Assembly: GCF_011752625.1 (NCBI RefSeq)
Contig: NZ_VWXD01000008.1
Location: 124,001-188,000 of the forward strand
Direction: 5' to 3'
DNA length: 64,000 nucleotides
Origin: Candidatus Pantoea formicae
GTDB taxonomy: Bacteria > Pseudomonadota > Gammaproteobacteria > Enterobacterales > Enterobacteriaceae
Part shown: positions 45,690-54,426 of the stretch, one piece after another
How the letters are laid out: the number at the start of each line of letters is the position of its first letter
Position numbering within the stretch: position 1 is the stretch's first letter
Translations under genes and position numbers: made by a program
The notes under the pieces: model-generated
Databases searched by the model: none
What the model was told of the DNA's origin: nothing
Seen by the model: only the letters and a program-made list of their open reading frames with translations

Positions 45690-46493
45690 ATGAAAATGAC
45701 ACTGACCACCATGGCAGCATTAACCCTCGCATTCAGCAGTTCAGTATTGGCAGCGGATAACGTGTTACGCGTTGCCGCTGACCTGAGTTATCCGCCGTTC
45801 CAGTATCGCGATACGTCAGGCACGCCAACGGGTTTTGAAATAGATATTACCAACGCTGTCTGTAAGGCAGTGAATGTCACCTGCGAATACGTTGTCAGCA
45901 GTTTTGATGCGGAAATTCCCTCATTAATGGCTAAAAAGGTGGATTTCATTTCGCCACTGGGCGCAACGGAAAAGCGTCGTAAATCCATCGACTTCAGCGA
46001 CTTTATTTATCATATACCCACCAAGCTGGTGGCGCGTAAAGGCAGCAACTTACAACCTGATGTTGCTTCACTGCAGGGTAAACACATTGCTGTTCAGCAG
46101 GGCTCTATTCAGGAAATGTACGTGAATAAGTTCTGGGCTCCTAAGGGTGTTGATATTGTGATGTATGCGGATCAGGACGCGATCTATCTGGATTTAGCGG
46201 CGGGTCGTCTTGATGGCGCGTTAAGTCCGGGTGTTGCCGTGACCTACGGTTTCCTGAACAAACCTGAAGGGAAAGATTTCACGCTAACCGGTCCTGAAGT
46301 ACGTGACGATCAGCTGTTCAGCATCGGCTCCGCCTACGGTGTGCGTAAAGGTGATGAGAGGACGCAAAAGTTGCTGAATGAAGGGCTGGCGAAAATCATG
46401 GCTGACGGTACGTGGGAAAAAGTGAAGCAGCACTACTTTGGCGACCTGGAGATGAAAGTGACGCGCACGGAGCCGGCTCATGCCAGCCAGTGA
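45690..46493 (+). CDS. Periplasmic amino-acid-type ABC solute-binding protein
   Basis: A 267-residue family-3 solute-binding protein: signal peptide MKMTLTTMAALTLAFSSSVLA, then VLRVAADLSYPPFQYRDTSG, FEIDITNAVCKAVNV and RKSIDFSDF, all typical. No lipobox cysteine. The ATG is one base after the M20 stop with GCAGGAG upstream. No permease or ATPase gene is present in this cluster, so it must use another transporter or act as a sensor. It overlaps the next gene by 14 bases. Confidence 0.88.
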   Translation: MKMTLTTMAALTLAFSSSVLAADNVLRVAADLSYPPFQYRDTSGTPTGFEIDITNAVCKAVNVTCEYVVSSFDAEIPSLMAKKVDFISPLGATEKRRKSIDFSDFIYHIPTKLVARKGSNLQPDVASLQGKHIAVQQGSIQEMYVNKFWAPKGVDIVMYADQDAIYLDLAAGRLDGALSPGVAVTYGFLNKPEGKDFTLTGPEVRDDQLFSIGSAYGVRKGDERTQKLLNEGLAKIMADGTWEKVKQHYFGDLEMKVTRTEPAHASQ

Positions 46494-48117
46494 GTTAAAG
46501 GCGCTGATGCGTGACACTCTGTCACATTTTCAGCATCTGCATCGCTTATCGGGCAGCGCAGACGCAGAAAAAAGTGTCGACTGGCTGTGTGAACAGCTGC
46601 AGGCGCGCGACATTCCTTTTCGCCGCGACTACTGCAGTCTCAGGCTGAGCGATCCGCTTGATGCCTCCCTGACGGTGGCGGGGCAGCTGATTAACGCGAA
46701 AACTCGCTCATTCTCAGCGCATTGCCCGGATGGAGTGGAGGCGGAACTGTTTTACGATACGCAGTCTCTGGACTTCATTCCTGAAAACCAGCGTGCAGCG
46801 TGGTCAGCGCGTGTGCGCGGCAAGTTGGTGCTTGCTGACCAGGGTTTTGAAGACTATGTGCAACGGTTGATGCACGCGGGCGCTTCGGGCTTAGTTCATA
46901 TCTGGGGTTCCGCCGAATCTGCGCTGCATGAAGAAACGGTGGGGCCGGTGTGGGGTACCCCTGTGCCGGATGATTTACCGCGCTATCCCACCATCCCGGT
47001 GATCAGTATTAACCAGCAGGACGGTGCCCACCTGCGGTCTCAGCTATCCGCCGAGACGTTCTGCGCGCGTCTGACCACAGTCTTGCATGAGCACGTCGCG
47101 CCCTGTTCCTTGCCCGTGGTGGAACTGCCCGGCACTAGCGAAGAGTTTGTGCTGCTCTCTTCGCATTACGATTCATGGCATGAGGGTGTGACGGATAACG
47201 CGACGGGCAATGCCCTGTGTCTTGCGCTGGCAACACTGTTTAGCGGACAGCGTCTGACACGAGGCCTGCGCGTTGCCTTCTGGCCGGGTCATTCTAATGC
47301 GCGTTACGGCGGCTCAACATGGTACGCGGATCACTACCGATCCGAGCTTCTGGGGCATTGTGTGGCACACATTAATGTTGACTCTCCGGGCTGTGTCGGT
47401 GGCACCAGGCTTGTGGTAAATGCCAGTGGCGCGGAATCTCTCGACTGGCTTAATCAGGCCATTATTGCAACAACGGGCAAACCTGCAGAGCGTGTGACTG
47501 CGATCGGCAAAGGTGCCGACCAGTCATTCTGGGGGCTCGGTATCCCCCTGCATTTTGCTTTACGTGAAGTACCGGAACAGCGGCAGTCACTTTCACCCGG
47601 AAGTGGTGGCGGCTGGTGGTGGCATACGGAAGAAGACACGCTGGATAAAGTCGATGAAGCTCATCTCTGGCGGGATTTTGAAATTCATCTGCGCTGGCTG
47701 GAATCCCTGTTGTATGAAAAGACGCTGCCAGTGGATGCCCGGCACTATCTGGCACTGATGGATGACGCCCTGGCACAGTTGCAAAATGAAATCGATCCGG
47801 CGTTTTCATTGAGTCCATTGCGCGAGCGTCTGAGCTCACTGGAAAAACTGATATCCGAAAAGTCGTGCAAACTGCCCTCGTTGTCAGAGGCCACAGGTTT
47901 ATGGCACCGCGCTCGCTATCGTGCCGGTGATGATTTTCATCCTGATCTCAGCTATCACGGTGGTGCATTTCCTGGGCTGCAGCTGCTTCGCGGTTTTCGT
48001 CGTCAGCAATGCGGTGAGCGTCACTGGCTGATGTTAGAAACGCAGTTTATCCGCCAGAGGGATCGCATCTGCGAATTACTCGCCAGGAGTGAGTCGATAC
48101 TGCGTCAATCAGTGTGA
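46480..48117 (+). CDS. M28-like peptidase with altered active-site motif
   Basis: A 545-residue M28-type protein. A protease-associated insert at about 90-205 (KLVLADQGFEDYVQRLM, YPTIPVISI). Metal ligands H229 and D239 in SSHYDSWHEGVTDNATGN, D301 in NVDSPG and a late His in WWHTEED are kept. The usual Glu-Glu pair before GS is replaced: residues read FWPGHSNARYGGSTWYAD, with H271-S272. This GHS variant may define a subfamily. Its start overlaps the preceding gene and is translationally coupled. No signal peptide, so it is probably cytoplasmic. Confidence 0.8.
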   Translation: MPASELKALMRDTLSHFQHLHRLSGSADAEKSVDWLCEQLQARDIPFRRDYCSLRLSDPLDASLTVAGQLINAKTRSFSAHCPDGVEAELFYDTQSLDFIPENQRAAWSARVRGKLVLADQGFEDYVQRLMHAGASGLVHIWGSAESALHEETVGPVWGTPVPDDLPRYPTIPVISINQQDGAHLRSQLSAETFCARLTTVLHEHVAPCSLPVVELPGTSEEFVLLSSHYDSWHEGVTDNATGNALCLALATLFSGQRLTRGLRVAFWPGHSNARYGGSTWYADHYRSELLGHCVAHINVDSPGCVGGTRLVVNASGAESLDWLNQAIIATTGKPAERVTAIGKGADQSFWGLGIPLHFALREVPEQRQSLSPGSGGGWWWHTEEDTLDKVDEAHLWRDFEIHLRWLESLLYEKTLPVDARHYLALMDDALAQLQNEIDPAFSLSPLRERLSSLEKLISEKSCKLPSLSEATGLWHRARYRAGDDFHPDLSYHGGAFPGLQLLRGFRRQQCGERHWLMLETQFIRQRDRICELLARSESILRQSV

Positions 48118-48396
48118 CAATGTTTGTGAGAGGTGAAGGAGTCATAAAAATTTTGTCGAATGTCTCAGGGCATAATGGGACATTGCTAAAAGCATTTTGA
48201 ATGAATTAAAGGGAACAGGTCATCACGTCGTACCTGAAGACGGGAGATCCCGCTTGCGTCTGCGACCGTCTGGCTTCGTGCGCCTGAACGGGTGCTGCTT
48301 TAACGGCGGTCGAGCAGGAGGAAGCCTTCATGGGCAAAGAAAAACTGTTGACGGAATCTGTATGCCGCCTTGGTCTAACAAAGTCATTGCTGACCT

Positions 48397-48696
48397 TTAG
48401 GCCACCAGGCCGGCACCGGGTAGCATAGGATAGTTATTTAACATCAATCCCTCGTCCCGAGAGAAGCGTAGTGTACGTGATGCTTCGAGTTTTTTTACCA
48501 TCTGCCGTACCGTCTGAAAGATGTTGTCACCCTCTGCAACGTGGCTTCCATCGGCATACCTATAGCCGCCGGATTGCGAGGAGACTCCAGCCTGTTCCGT
48601 GGTAGAAATCCATTCTCCACTCACAGCACCACCAGGCGCCTTGTCTAAGATAAGACGCAACTCCCTTACTGCATCAGAATTTGAATATGCCTTCAT
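48397..48696 (-). CDS. Small hypothetical protein (99 residues)
   Basis: A soluble protein beginning MKAYSNSDAVRELRLILDKA, with QTVRQMVKKLEASRTLRFS later. The ATG at 48696 follows AAGGACAG. No family recognised. It lies at the left edge of the TraX/H-NS/Fic/Cre block and may belong to the acquired DNA. Confidence 0.5.
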   Translation of the reverse strand: MKAYSNSDAVRELRLILDKAPGGAVSGEWISTTEQAGVSSQSGGYRYADGSHVAEGDNIFQTVRQMVKKLEASRTLRFSRDEGLMLNNYPMLPGAGLVA

Positions 48697-48926
48697 GTCT
48701 GTCCTTAACTTAAGTTTCATCCCCTGGATTTCTTTCTCGCCAGAAGTTCTTCAACATCAGAACTTAGCTTCCATTTTGGAACGACCATTGCGGAAAAGCC
48801 TAGCTTCGCATCTCACCTCTACGGATGGGCTCATTATGGAAGTGCATAACCCACATATCTAGTGTTCTGCAGGGTTCGCATTATCCGAAGGGAAACTGCA
48901 ACCATTCGCACCGTCAGGCAGGCAAT

Positions 48927-49712
48927 TCAGAACTTACCAGGCAGAACAGCCAGTACGCCAAGGAGAGTCAGGTGAGCAGCATATGCGTGATAAAAAAAGC
49001 GGCGAGGCCATATTCTTCTTGCTGAGATTGCAGGTAAAACCGAAACGACGCAGATGACGAGCAGAGGGATTGCAAGGGTAGGGATGAAATCAAAGGTCAG
49101 GGCATCTGCCCACCATCCGCTAATCACCGGTGGCATGTTTAACCACCCCATTGCAATAAATACCGCGAACAGGTAAACGCCATTTTCAGCCAAGCCCGCA
49201 TGATATCTACCTGCTAAGCACATCAGACAAAACAGAATTCCCGTGACACCGTAACTTGCCGGTGTCAGTGGCCATGCAACAATCAGAAGCAAACTCATCC
49301 CTGCCATAGCACCGTTAATGCCCCAGCGTTTAGCCCAGTAGAGGAGTTGCGTGCAGCCTGCGTAGGTAAACAGAATATTGAGAGCCATCCATGACTGCCC
49401 GTTCATCATGAAGGCCAGCCAGAATAATGGCTGGGTGGCAAAAGCCCAAACCCACAGACGGCGGGTGCGCTCGCGTAAACCTGCCAGGTCAGACGGTAAG
49501 TTAATGGCCCACAGCAGAGTAAAAAGTGGAAATGCTGCGTGACCAAAGGCATATAAGAATTCACTGCGGCCACCTAACAGGATGATATTAATGTGGTCGG
49601 CCAGCATTGCCGCGAGCGCAATAGTTTTAATCACGTCTGCCTGAAGTGGGCTCAGTGACTTTACCACCTTAAACGGGGAGATAGCCTTCATCGCAGTAAG
49701 AGAACTATTCAT
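48927..49712 (-). CDS. TraX-family acyltransferase-like membrane protein
   Basis: A 261-residue protein with eight or so helices. TraX signatures: LQADVIKTIALAAMLADHIN near the start, then YAFGHAAFPLFTLLWAINL, and a C-terminal FFYHAYAAHLTLLGVL. TraX acetylates the F-pilin N-terminus; chromosomal paralogues exist with unknown acceptors. No other tra genes are present. The start may be at 49712 or 49691. Confidence 0.82.
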   Translation of the reverse strand: MNSSLTAMKAISPFKVVKSLSPLQADVIKTIALAAMLADHINIILLGGRSEFLYAFGHAAFPLFTLLWAINLPSDLAGLRERTRRLWVWAFATQPLFWLAFMMNGQSWMALNILFTYAGCTQLLYWAKRWGINGAMAGMSLLLIVAWPLTPASYGVTGILFCLMCLAGRYHAGLAENGVYLFAVFIAMGWLNMPPVISGWWADALTFDFIPTLAIPLLVICVVSVLPAISARRIWPRRFFYHAYAAHLTLLGVLAVLPGKF

Positions 49713-49852
49713 CAGTGTTCGCCGACCAGTTTATTTTTATCCCTTCAGAAATTATTTCGCACATTACAATGGCGATGCGTGCGAGTAAACCGGAAGTTAT
49801 CTTATTGTGTAGTCGACGTCTGCGGGAAGGTCGCTAAAAGCAGAAAATGAAT

Positions 49853-49875
49853 AAAGTGGGCATCAGGCCCACTTT
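49853..49875 (-). terminator. Terminator of the H-NS-family gene
   Basis: AAAGTGGGC and GCCCACTTT form a nine-base stem with a five-base loop, 47 bases past the stop, with A and T flanks that suit both directions. Confidence 0.75.
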
Positions 49876-49921
49876 TGTGGATGTTGAGACTATACATCTC
49901 AATTCAATCGAAAAATTTAGC

Positions 49922-50320
49922 TTAAATCAAAAAATCTTCTAGAGATTTTCCGCCGTCAATCGCGGTTTTAATAACTGCTGGCGTACGCCCCTGACCAGTC
50001 CAGTGCTTTTCCTGACCATCTTCAATGTACTTATATTTGGCCGGGCGTGGTGCACGTTTTGCACGTGGCTTACTCCCTGAAGTCAGTGCTCCTAACAGTT
50101 CATTAGGATCAATACCGTCCTGAAGTAGCAGATCGCGGTATTTGGCGAGTTTCTCTTCTTTCTCACGTACTGCGGCCTCATTAGCTGTGCTCTCTTCACG
50201 GCGCTCAGACACCACAACAGAGAACTTCTCCAGCATTTCTTCCAGTTCGGAAAGCTGGATTTCACGCGCCTGAGCACGGAGCGTGCGGATATTGTTTAAC
50301 GCCTTAAGTGAATCACTCAT
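49922..50320 (-). CDS. H-NS-family nucleoid protein (StpA-like paralogue)
   Basis: A 132-residue H-NS/StpA-type silencer. The N-terminal oligomerisation helices run to about residue 65 (SLKALNNIRTLRAQAREI), a second dimer segment reads YRDLLLQDGIDPNELL, a basic linker KPRAKRAPRPAKY follows, and the AT-hook-like DNA-binding core WTGQGRTPAVI is at 107-117 with QGR at 110-112. The C-terminus GKSLEDFLI is closer to StpA. Start ATG 50320; upstream in-frame sequence is promoter. It neighbours TraX, Fic and Cre genes, a setting typical of plasmid H-NS stealth proteins. Confidence 0.88.
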   Translation of the reverse strand: MSDSLKALNNIRTLRAQAREIQLSELEEMLEKFSVVVSERREESTANEAAVREKEEKLAKYRDLLLQDGIDPNELLGALTSGSKPRAKRAPRPAKYKYIEDGQEKHWTGQGRTPAVIKTAIDGGKSLEDFLI

Positions 50321-50749
50321 GAACATCTCCTGAGAATTTTGTCGCTGAACGAAATAAGATAAAAAATAGCAATGGAATTCAGATTGCAGCTCAATTTTGT
50401 ACGCGTGCATATCTATGTTGAACAGTACAGCACAACGCGATCTAATAATAAAGCCAGTTAAGTGTCATTTTTATGCTATTTCACAATTATTGGGATAATA
50501 CTGATAATCGCAAGCGCATTATTTTCCTTCAGTTGGGTGGATTATATTCACTGACCCGCTGCGTTCAGTAGATCATGAGGATCTGTTTTAAAGTATGTCT
50601 GGGGACGGACAAATATTGACAGCGAGCGTTCTTTAGGCGTAATCGTTCATTAATCCTTTTACGGAATTAAAAGCGAAAAACAAAGGATATATGCGGATTT
50701 TCCTGTTGCGCGTTGATCCATTAATCAACATTCTACCTGCAGTGACCGT
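50321..50749. other. Promoter region of the H-NS-family gene
   Basis: About 430 AT-rich bases. It should hold the promoter of the H-NS-like gene; no gene seen. Confidence 0.4.
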
Positions 50750-50968
50750 TCAATCGGCCACCGTTCGCAACCATTTATGTAAATCATCTTGGACGCTGCC
50801 ACTAGGGAATGGTTTTGCCGTGAACAGATAATAATTCGAACCATCCTCAATGAAGCCATAAGGTGCGGCCAGCAACACAGCGGCAATATCACCATGAACC
50901 AGATGCGATGCACCAACGCCGTAACGAAAAAGGTCATCGCTGCCTGACAGCAGAGCAAATCTCTGCAT
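50750..50968 (-). pseudogene. C-terminal fragment of a LysR regulator
   Basis: 72 codons directly after the fic stop. FRYGVGASHLVHGDIAAVLLAAP, then SNYYLFTAKPFPSGSVQD and DLHKWLRTVAD, resemble the end of a GcvA-type inducer domain (G-x-G-V-A ... LVAP ... SGYYLV ... FRDWL). There is no DNA-binding half, since fic begins immediately upstream. It is likely a relic cut by the arrival of the fic side of the island. The match is by eye. Confidence 0.45.
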
Positions 50969-50970
50969 GC

Positions 50971-52506
50971 TTACTTCTCACCAAAATCCTCTTCGAAGGC
51001 TGAGCGCACCGCATTGATGACCCTTTCAGCCCTGCTATTTTCACTCAACACGGGATATTGTTTTTGTAACTTGCCCGTCACCTGCCATCCGTTCTCTTTC
51101 AAGGAGCGGATGATGCGGTTGGCGTCCTGATCCGGCATTTCCAGTACCTCCTTGAGGCGTTCCTGAGCAATTTGAAAAACCACCAACACTCGTGCTTCAG
51201 CGGCCATTTCCGTTCGCACCGTATATTCAACTACGCGCGCAACATAAAGCACATGTTCGGTGAGATCGGGATAACGCCAGGCAAAGCACGCATCAGCATA
51301 ATCATCAAAATAGAAGTTGCTGGGAGTTCCATCTTCATAGGTCACCAGCTCGCCGAACCGATAGGCACTGGCATAGCGCTGCATAAACCGGCGGGAGAAA
51401 ACGTCCAGCGTACGGTCGTATCCGGCACGGAAATCGAGCGAACTGGTAATGGTTGCGGAAACCGGGAGAATGACTCCCTGAGGGATCGCCTTGTCACGGA
51501 TTAACGTATCGTTGATCAGGAATCGATGGATGCGACCATTACCGTCACGCATTGGATGGATATAGACAAAACCAAAAGCCAAGACCGCTGCGCGCGCCAG
51601 CGATTCAGCGCCCTGAGTGGCTTCGTCAAACGCTTTCAGCCCCGCTATAAAGTTCGGTAAGTCGTCAAACTGTGGGGCAACATAATGCACGATGTCCTCA
51701 CGCATGGTTGCCTGGCCGACAAAAACGGGGGAACGGCGAAGGCCAAGCCCAATCGCGTCATGACCCAGAATCCCTTCCTGTAAAGTGTGCAAACTTGCGT
51801 CACTCAGCGGATCATCAATACGGCCGCAGTAGCGGGCGATGACGTGAGCGAAACGTTGAATGCGATCCGCTTTGTCTGCTTCCTTTTCAATCAGAAAACT
51901 TGCCCGTGATTCTTTGAAAGTCAGCCAACTGGCCGTGCGCATCAGAATATCAGCGCCAAATGCCTGGTCCAGCTCTTGCAGCGCTTCATCGAGGTTAAAC
52001 TGCAGGGCTTCCTGAACAGAGGTGGTCCGGCGAACCAGCGGGCAAAAGTCAGGCGTCCCTGGGAGATTATTGTTGATTCTCCATCGCTTGATGCGTACCG
52101 CACCGGTGCGTGTCAGATAATGCTTGGCTGAGATGGCCTCGATGTATCCGCCATTGCTGGTATCAGGCACATCGAGTGCTTTACCTGTCAGCCATTCATA
52201 CAGAAATCCTGTGCGTCGCGCGTATTGTCCGAAGGGGGATTGCTTGCACCACTCTTCAATCGGTACGGGACCGGTGACAGCAAACAAACGAGAAAAGAAT
52301 TCCAGATGGATCTCTTCATACTTCAGGCCAAATTCGAAGTGGCCGGAGAACGAGTCATCGGGTCGGTAACTTGGTGGGTAGCGGTTCTCAACCTGTCCAT
52401 CTACCTCATGGCTGGTTCTGACGGTACCGATTTGCGATTCGATCCGCAGCGGCTGCACTAATGCAATGCCGTATTTTTCTGCCAGAGCCTTAAAACCAAC
52501 TCGCAT
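50971..52506 (-). CDS. Fic-domain AMPylase-type protein
   Basis: A 511-residue Fic protein. The catalytic motif HPMRDGNGRIHR is at residues 317-328 (H317), with a flap upstream (SPVFVGQAT). An inhibitory-helix-like motif SFLIEK at 203-208 fits the (S/T)xxxE(G/N) rule except for Lys at the end. The C-terminal 150 residues carry helical and winged-helix-like segments (DQDANRIIRSLKENGWQV). Fic enzymes AMPylate target proteins. It lies 180 bases after the Cre-like gene on the same strand. No separate antitoxin is next to it, consistent with a self-inhibited class II enzyme. Confidence 0.87.
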   Translation of the reverse strand: MRVGFKALAEKYGIALVQPLRIESQIGTVRTSHEVDGQVENRYPPSYRPDDSFSGHFEFGLKYEEIHLEFFSRLFAVTGPVPIEEWCKQSPFGQYARRTGFLYEWLTGKALDVPDTSNGGYIEAISAKHYLTRTGAVRIKRWRINNNLPGTPDFCPLVRRTTSVQEALQFNLDEALQELDQAFGADILMRTASWLTFKESRASFLIEKEADKADRIQRFAHVIARYCGRIDDPLSDASLHTLQEGILGHDAIGLGLRRSPVFVGQATMREDIVHYVAPQFDDLPNFIAGLKAFDEATQGAESLARAAVLAFGFVYIHPMRDGNGRIHRFLINDTLIRDKAIPQGVILPVSATITSSLDFRAGYDRTLDVFSRRFMQRYASAYRFGELVTYEDGTPSNFYFDDYADACFAWRYPDLTEHVLYVARVVEYTVRTEMAAEARVLVVFQIAQERLKEVLEMPDQDANRIIRSLKENGWQVTGKLQKQYPVLSENSRAERVINAVRSAFEEDFGEK

Positions 52507-52686
52507 CCAATAAATCCTCTAAACCGCCTTTAAAAACAGTAATAATAATGCATATCAGCGTGAAAACGTTAATGCGCAGTCAAAATTTTCGCTAACAGGA
52601 GAATGAAAAGAGTAATAAATACGCACTTTTCAGTGAAAACAGTAATACTGACGCGAATAAGTGATCACAGGCATGGAGGGGGCAGC

Positions 52687-53715
52687 TCAGACTTTAATGT
52701 GTTGATCCATGAAATCAACCATGGCTCCTGCATGCGCATCGACATGTCGTATATAGCGCATCACCGTTTCTGCCTTTTTCCACGTTCCTTCCTGCATGAT
52801 CTGCGCGGTACTGTACTTTTTCGTGGCCATATCAATAGCGGCACCCACGCGCGTGCTATGGCCTGACCATCCACGATAACGATTTTTGTTGCTCCTTGCG
52901 TCTTGGCCGGGGCCGGCTTCCTGCCAGGCGCGGGCAAAAATATCCTCTAACGCACGGGTGGATAGCGGTTTACTGGTTTCTACTCTGGCGCAGTTGGTCC
53001 GGTGAACGGGGCCAAAAATAAAGGCATCCGGTTCCGCATTAAGGCCTGACAGAGTCAACCACTCGGTAAGCCGCTGGGATGACAGGTCGCCCAGCCCCTT
53101 AATCAGTCCGCCGGTCATCACAATGGTTTTGGTCCAGGCCACATCCAGCACGATCCTGCCATCAGCCGCGCGTGATATATCACGCACACGCAGGCGCCCC
53201 AACTCGCTGACGCGCAGCAGAGTAGCGTAGGCCACATGTAAGAAGGCCAGATCACGTATTTGCTGCAGGCGTTCACTATCTGACCATCGCTGGTCAAGGG
53301 TCAGCAAGTCACCAATCCGGAACGGGACGGCCTGGCCCGCACGTTCACCGCTGATCACTGCGGCGCGGTTAATCTTCTTTACCGCGCGAAAAACCTGCGG
53401 AGAACTGTTAGGTGGAACCAGCCCGGCGTTACGGTGTAACATCGAGATCAGCGCAGCATGCGTGCTGACCGTGGAAGAAGCACGTCCTGACGCTTGTAAC
53501 CACAGTAGATAGTCACGCAGATCGGCGGGTGACATCGGCAGGAAGCTTCGACCGTGCTCATCAGCCCATCGACTGCCAATACGCATCACACTCAGCAACT
53601 GGTTCCACGTGTTGTCAGAGAATGCCTCGCGATCCTGCACGAATTCACGCAGACGCTCGGCAATGTCGTGGCCGTCAGTTGCTATAAGTCCTGCAATTGG
53701 TGTCATATCGGCCAT
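52687..53715 (-). CDS. Cre-like tyrosine recombinase
   Basis: A 342-residue recombinase that follows P1 Cre (343 residues) from end to end. FVQDREAFSDNTWNQLLSV matches Cre's MFRDRQAFSEHTWKMLLSV. LRDYLLWLQASG, DLAFLHVAYATLLRVSELGR, LSTRALEDIF and GWSGHSTRVGAA all have direct counterparts. Catalytic residues by position: R168, K196, H286, R289, W312, Y321 (Cre R173, K201, H289, R292, W315, Y324). The ATG at 53715 has only a weak ribosome site. A lox-type site lies 167 bases upstream. No phage or plasmid replication genes accompany it. Confidence 0.92.
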   Translation of the reverse strand: MADMTPIAGLIATDGHDIAERLREFVQDREAFSDNTWNQLLSVMRIGSRWADEHGRSFLPMSPADLRDYLLWLQASGRASSTVSTHAALISMLHRNAGLVPPNSSPQVFRAVKKINRAAVISGERAGQAVPFRIGDLLTLDQRWSDSERLQQIRDLAFLHVAYATLLRVSELGRLRVRDISRAADGRIVLDVAWTKTIVMTGGLIKGLGDLSSQRLTEWLTLSGLNAEPDAFIFGPVHRTNCARVETSKPLSTRALEDIFARAWQEAGPGQDARSNKNRYRGWSGHSTRVGAAIDMATKKYSTAQIMQEGTWKKAETVMRYIRHVDAHAGAMVDFMDQHIKV

Positions 53716-53881
53716 ATTGTCCGCTTTTTAGACAAAAATCGCTCAGGCGTCGCTACGTTAAATCTGAGGAAAAATCAGGGGAATTACCCTGCAGAATTTA
53801 CGTAGCGCTGCCTAAGTCTTTTGTGTAGGTAGGGCCAGCGTATGGGCCTCAAGATCCTTATGATACCAAGATCATTGGTTG

Positions 53882-53923
53882 GATCCTAACTTCATATAAG
53901 GTCAATTATATGAAGTTAGGATC
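53882..53923. repeat. lox-type recombination site beside the Cre-like gene
   Basis: A perfect 18-base inverted repeat (arms 53882-53899 and 53906-53923). In loxP register it is 13-8-13: left arm CTAACTTCATATA (53886-53898), spacer AGGTCAAT (53899-53906), right arm TATATGAAGTTAG (53907-53919). The arm differs from loxP's ATAACTTCGTATA at positions 1 and 9 only. The spacer is asymmetric, so the site has direction, and differs from the loxP spacer. GATC Dam sites bound both ends of the extended arms. It is the natural substrate of the neighbouring recombinase. I found no second copy in the window. Confidence 0.85.
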
Positions 53924-53935
53924 AAACTTGCGATC

Positions 53936-54276
53936 GATGACTCCTTTTGAGACAGAGGTGAGTAGGTTTAATAAACCCGGTGAAGTAAATCTGGGATTTA
54001 GGCCCTTCAGAAATTCAGTACCTGGGTGAGCTTACACCTAAGCGGATCGATGTAGCCTTTTCGCTTAATACAACGACCTGTTGTGACGTCAGGCGAAGTA
54101 AGTAATGTAACTGATTCAGGCTGGAAGGTGACACCCATCAATTGAGTCTTTTTACCTCATTATTAAATCAATCCCCAATGAATGACATGCCATGATGTGG
54201 CCGACGGCGCTCACTCTGAGCTTTTATAGATGGCATGATTCATTCTCAGGTTTAATTGAAACAAAAATTCGATTTA
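53936..54276. other. Gap between lox-type site and dehydrogenase control region
   Basis: No gene seen. A small palindrome GGTTTAATAAACC lies near 53968. This is probably the right-hand end of the acquired block. Confidence 0.4.
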
Positions 54277-54341
54277 TGTCTCAGTTTTGATCTTCTTTCA
54301 TTGTCTTGGTTGTCTCAATTGATCTATTTTGTCTCTATAAT
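54277..54341 (+). promoter_or_regulatory. TGTCTC boxes and promoter of the PQQ dehydrogenase cluster
   Basis: TGTCTC occurs at 54277-54282, 54311-54316 and 54330-54335, with TGTCTT at 54302. A consensus -10, TATAAT, is at 54336-54341; the -35 is weak. The same TGTCTCA core forms the palindrome before the LacI-type gene at 61583-62617, so that regulator probably acts here. Confidence 0.6.
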
Positions 54342-54426
54342 GATTCGTCTGGTTTCAATGTTAGACAAATGACACATCAGGCAACACCTCATATATAACA
54401 ATGGCAAGTAAGTGGAAGAAGACGAA

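Noticed and set aside
48197..48400. 67-codon frame after the M28-like gene
   Set aside because: Composition is not protein-like and no family is recognised.
52687..53923. Second lox-type copy within the window
   Set aside because: Searched by eye for TAACTTCATATA and its complement on both strands; only one site was found.
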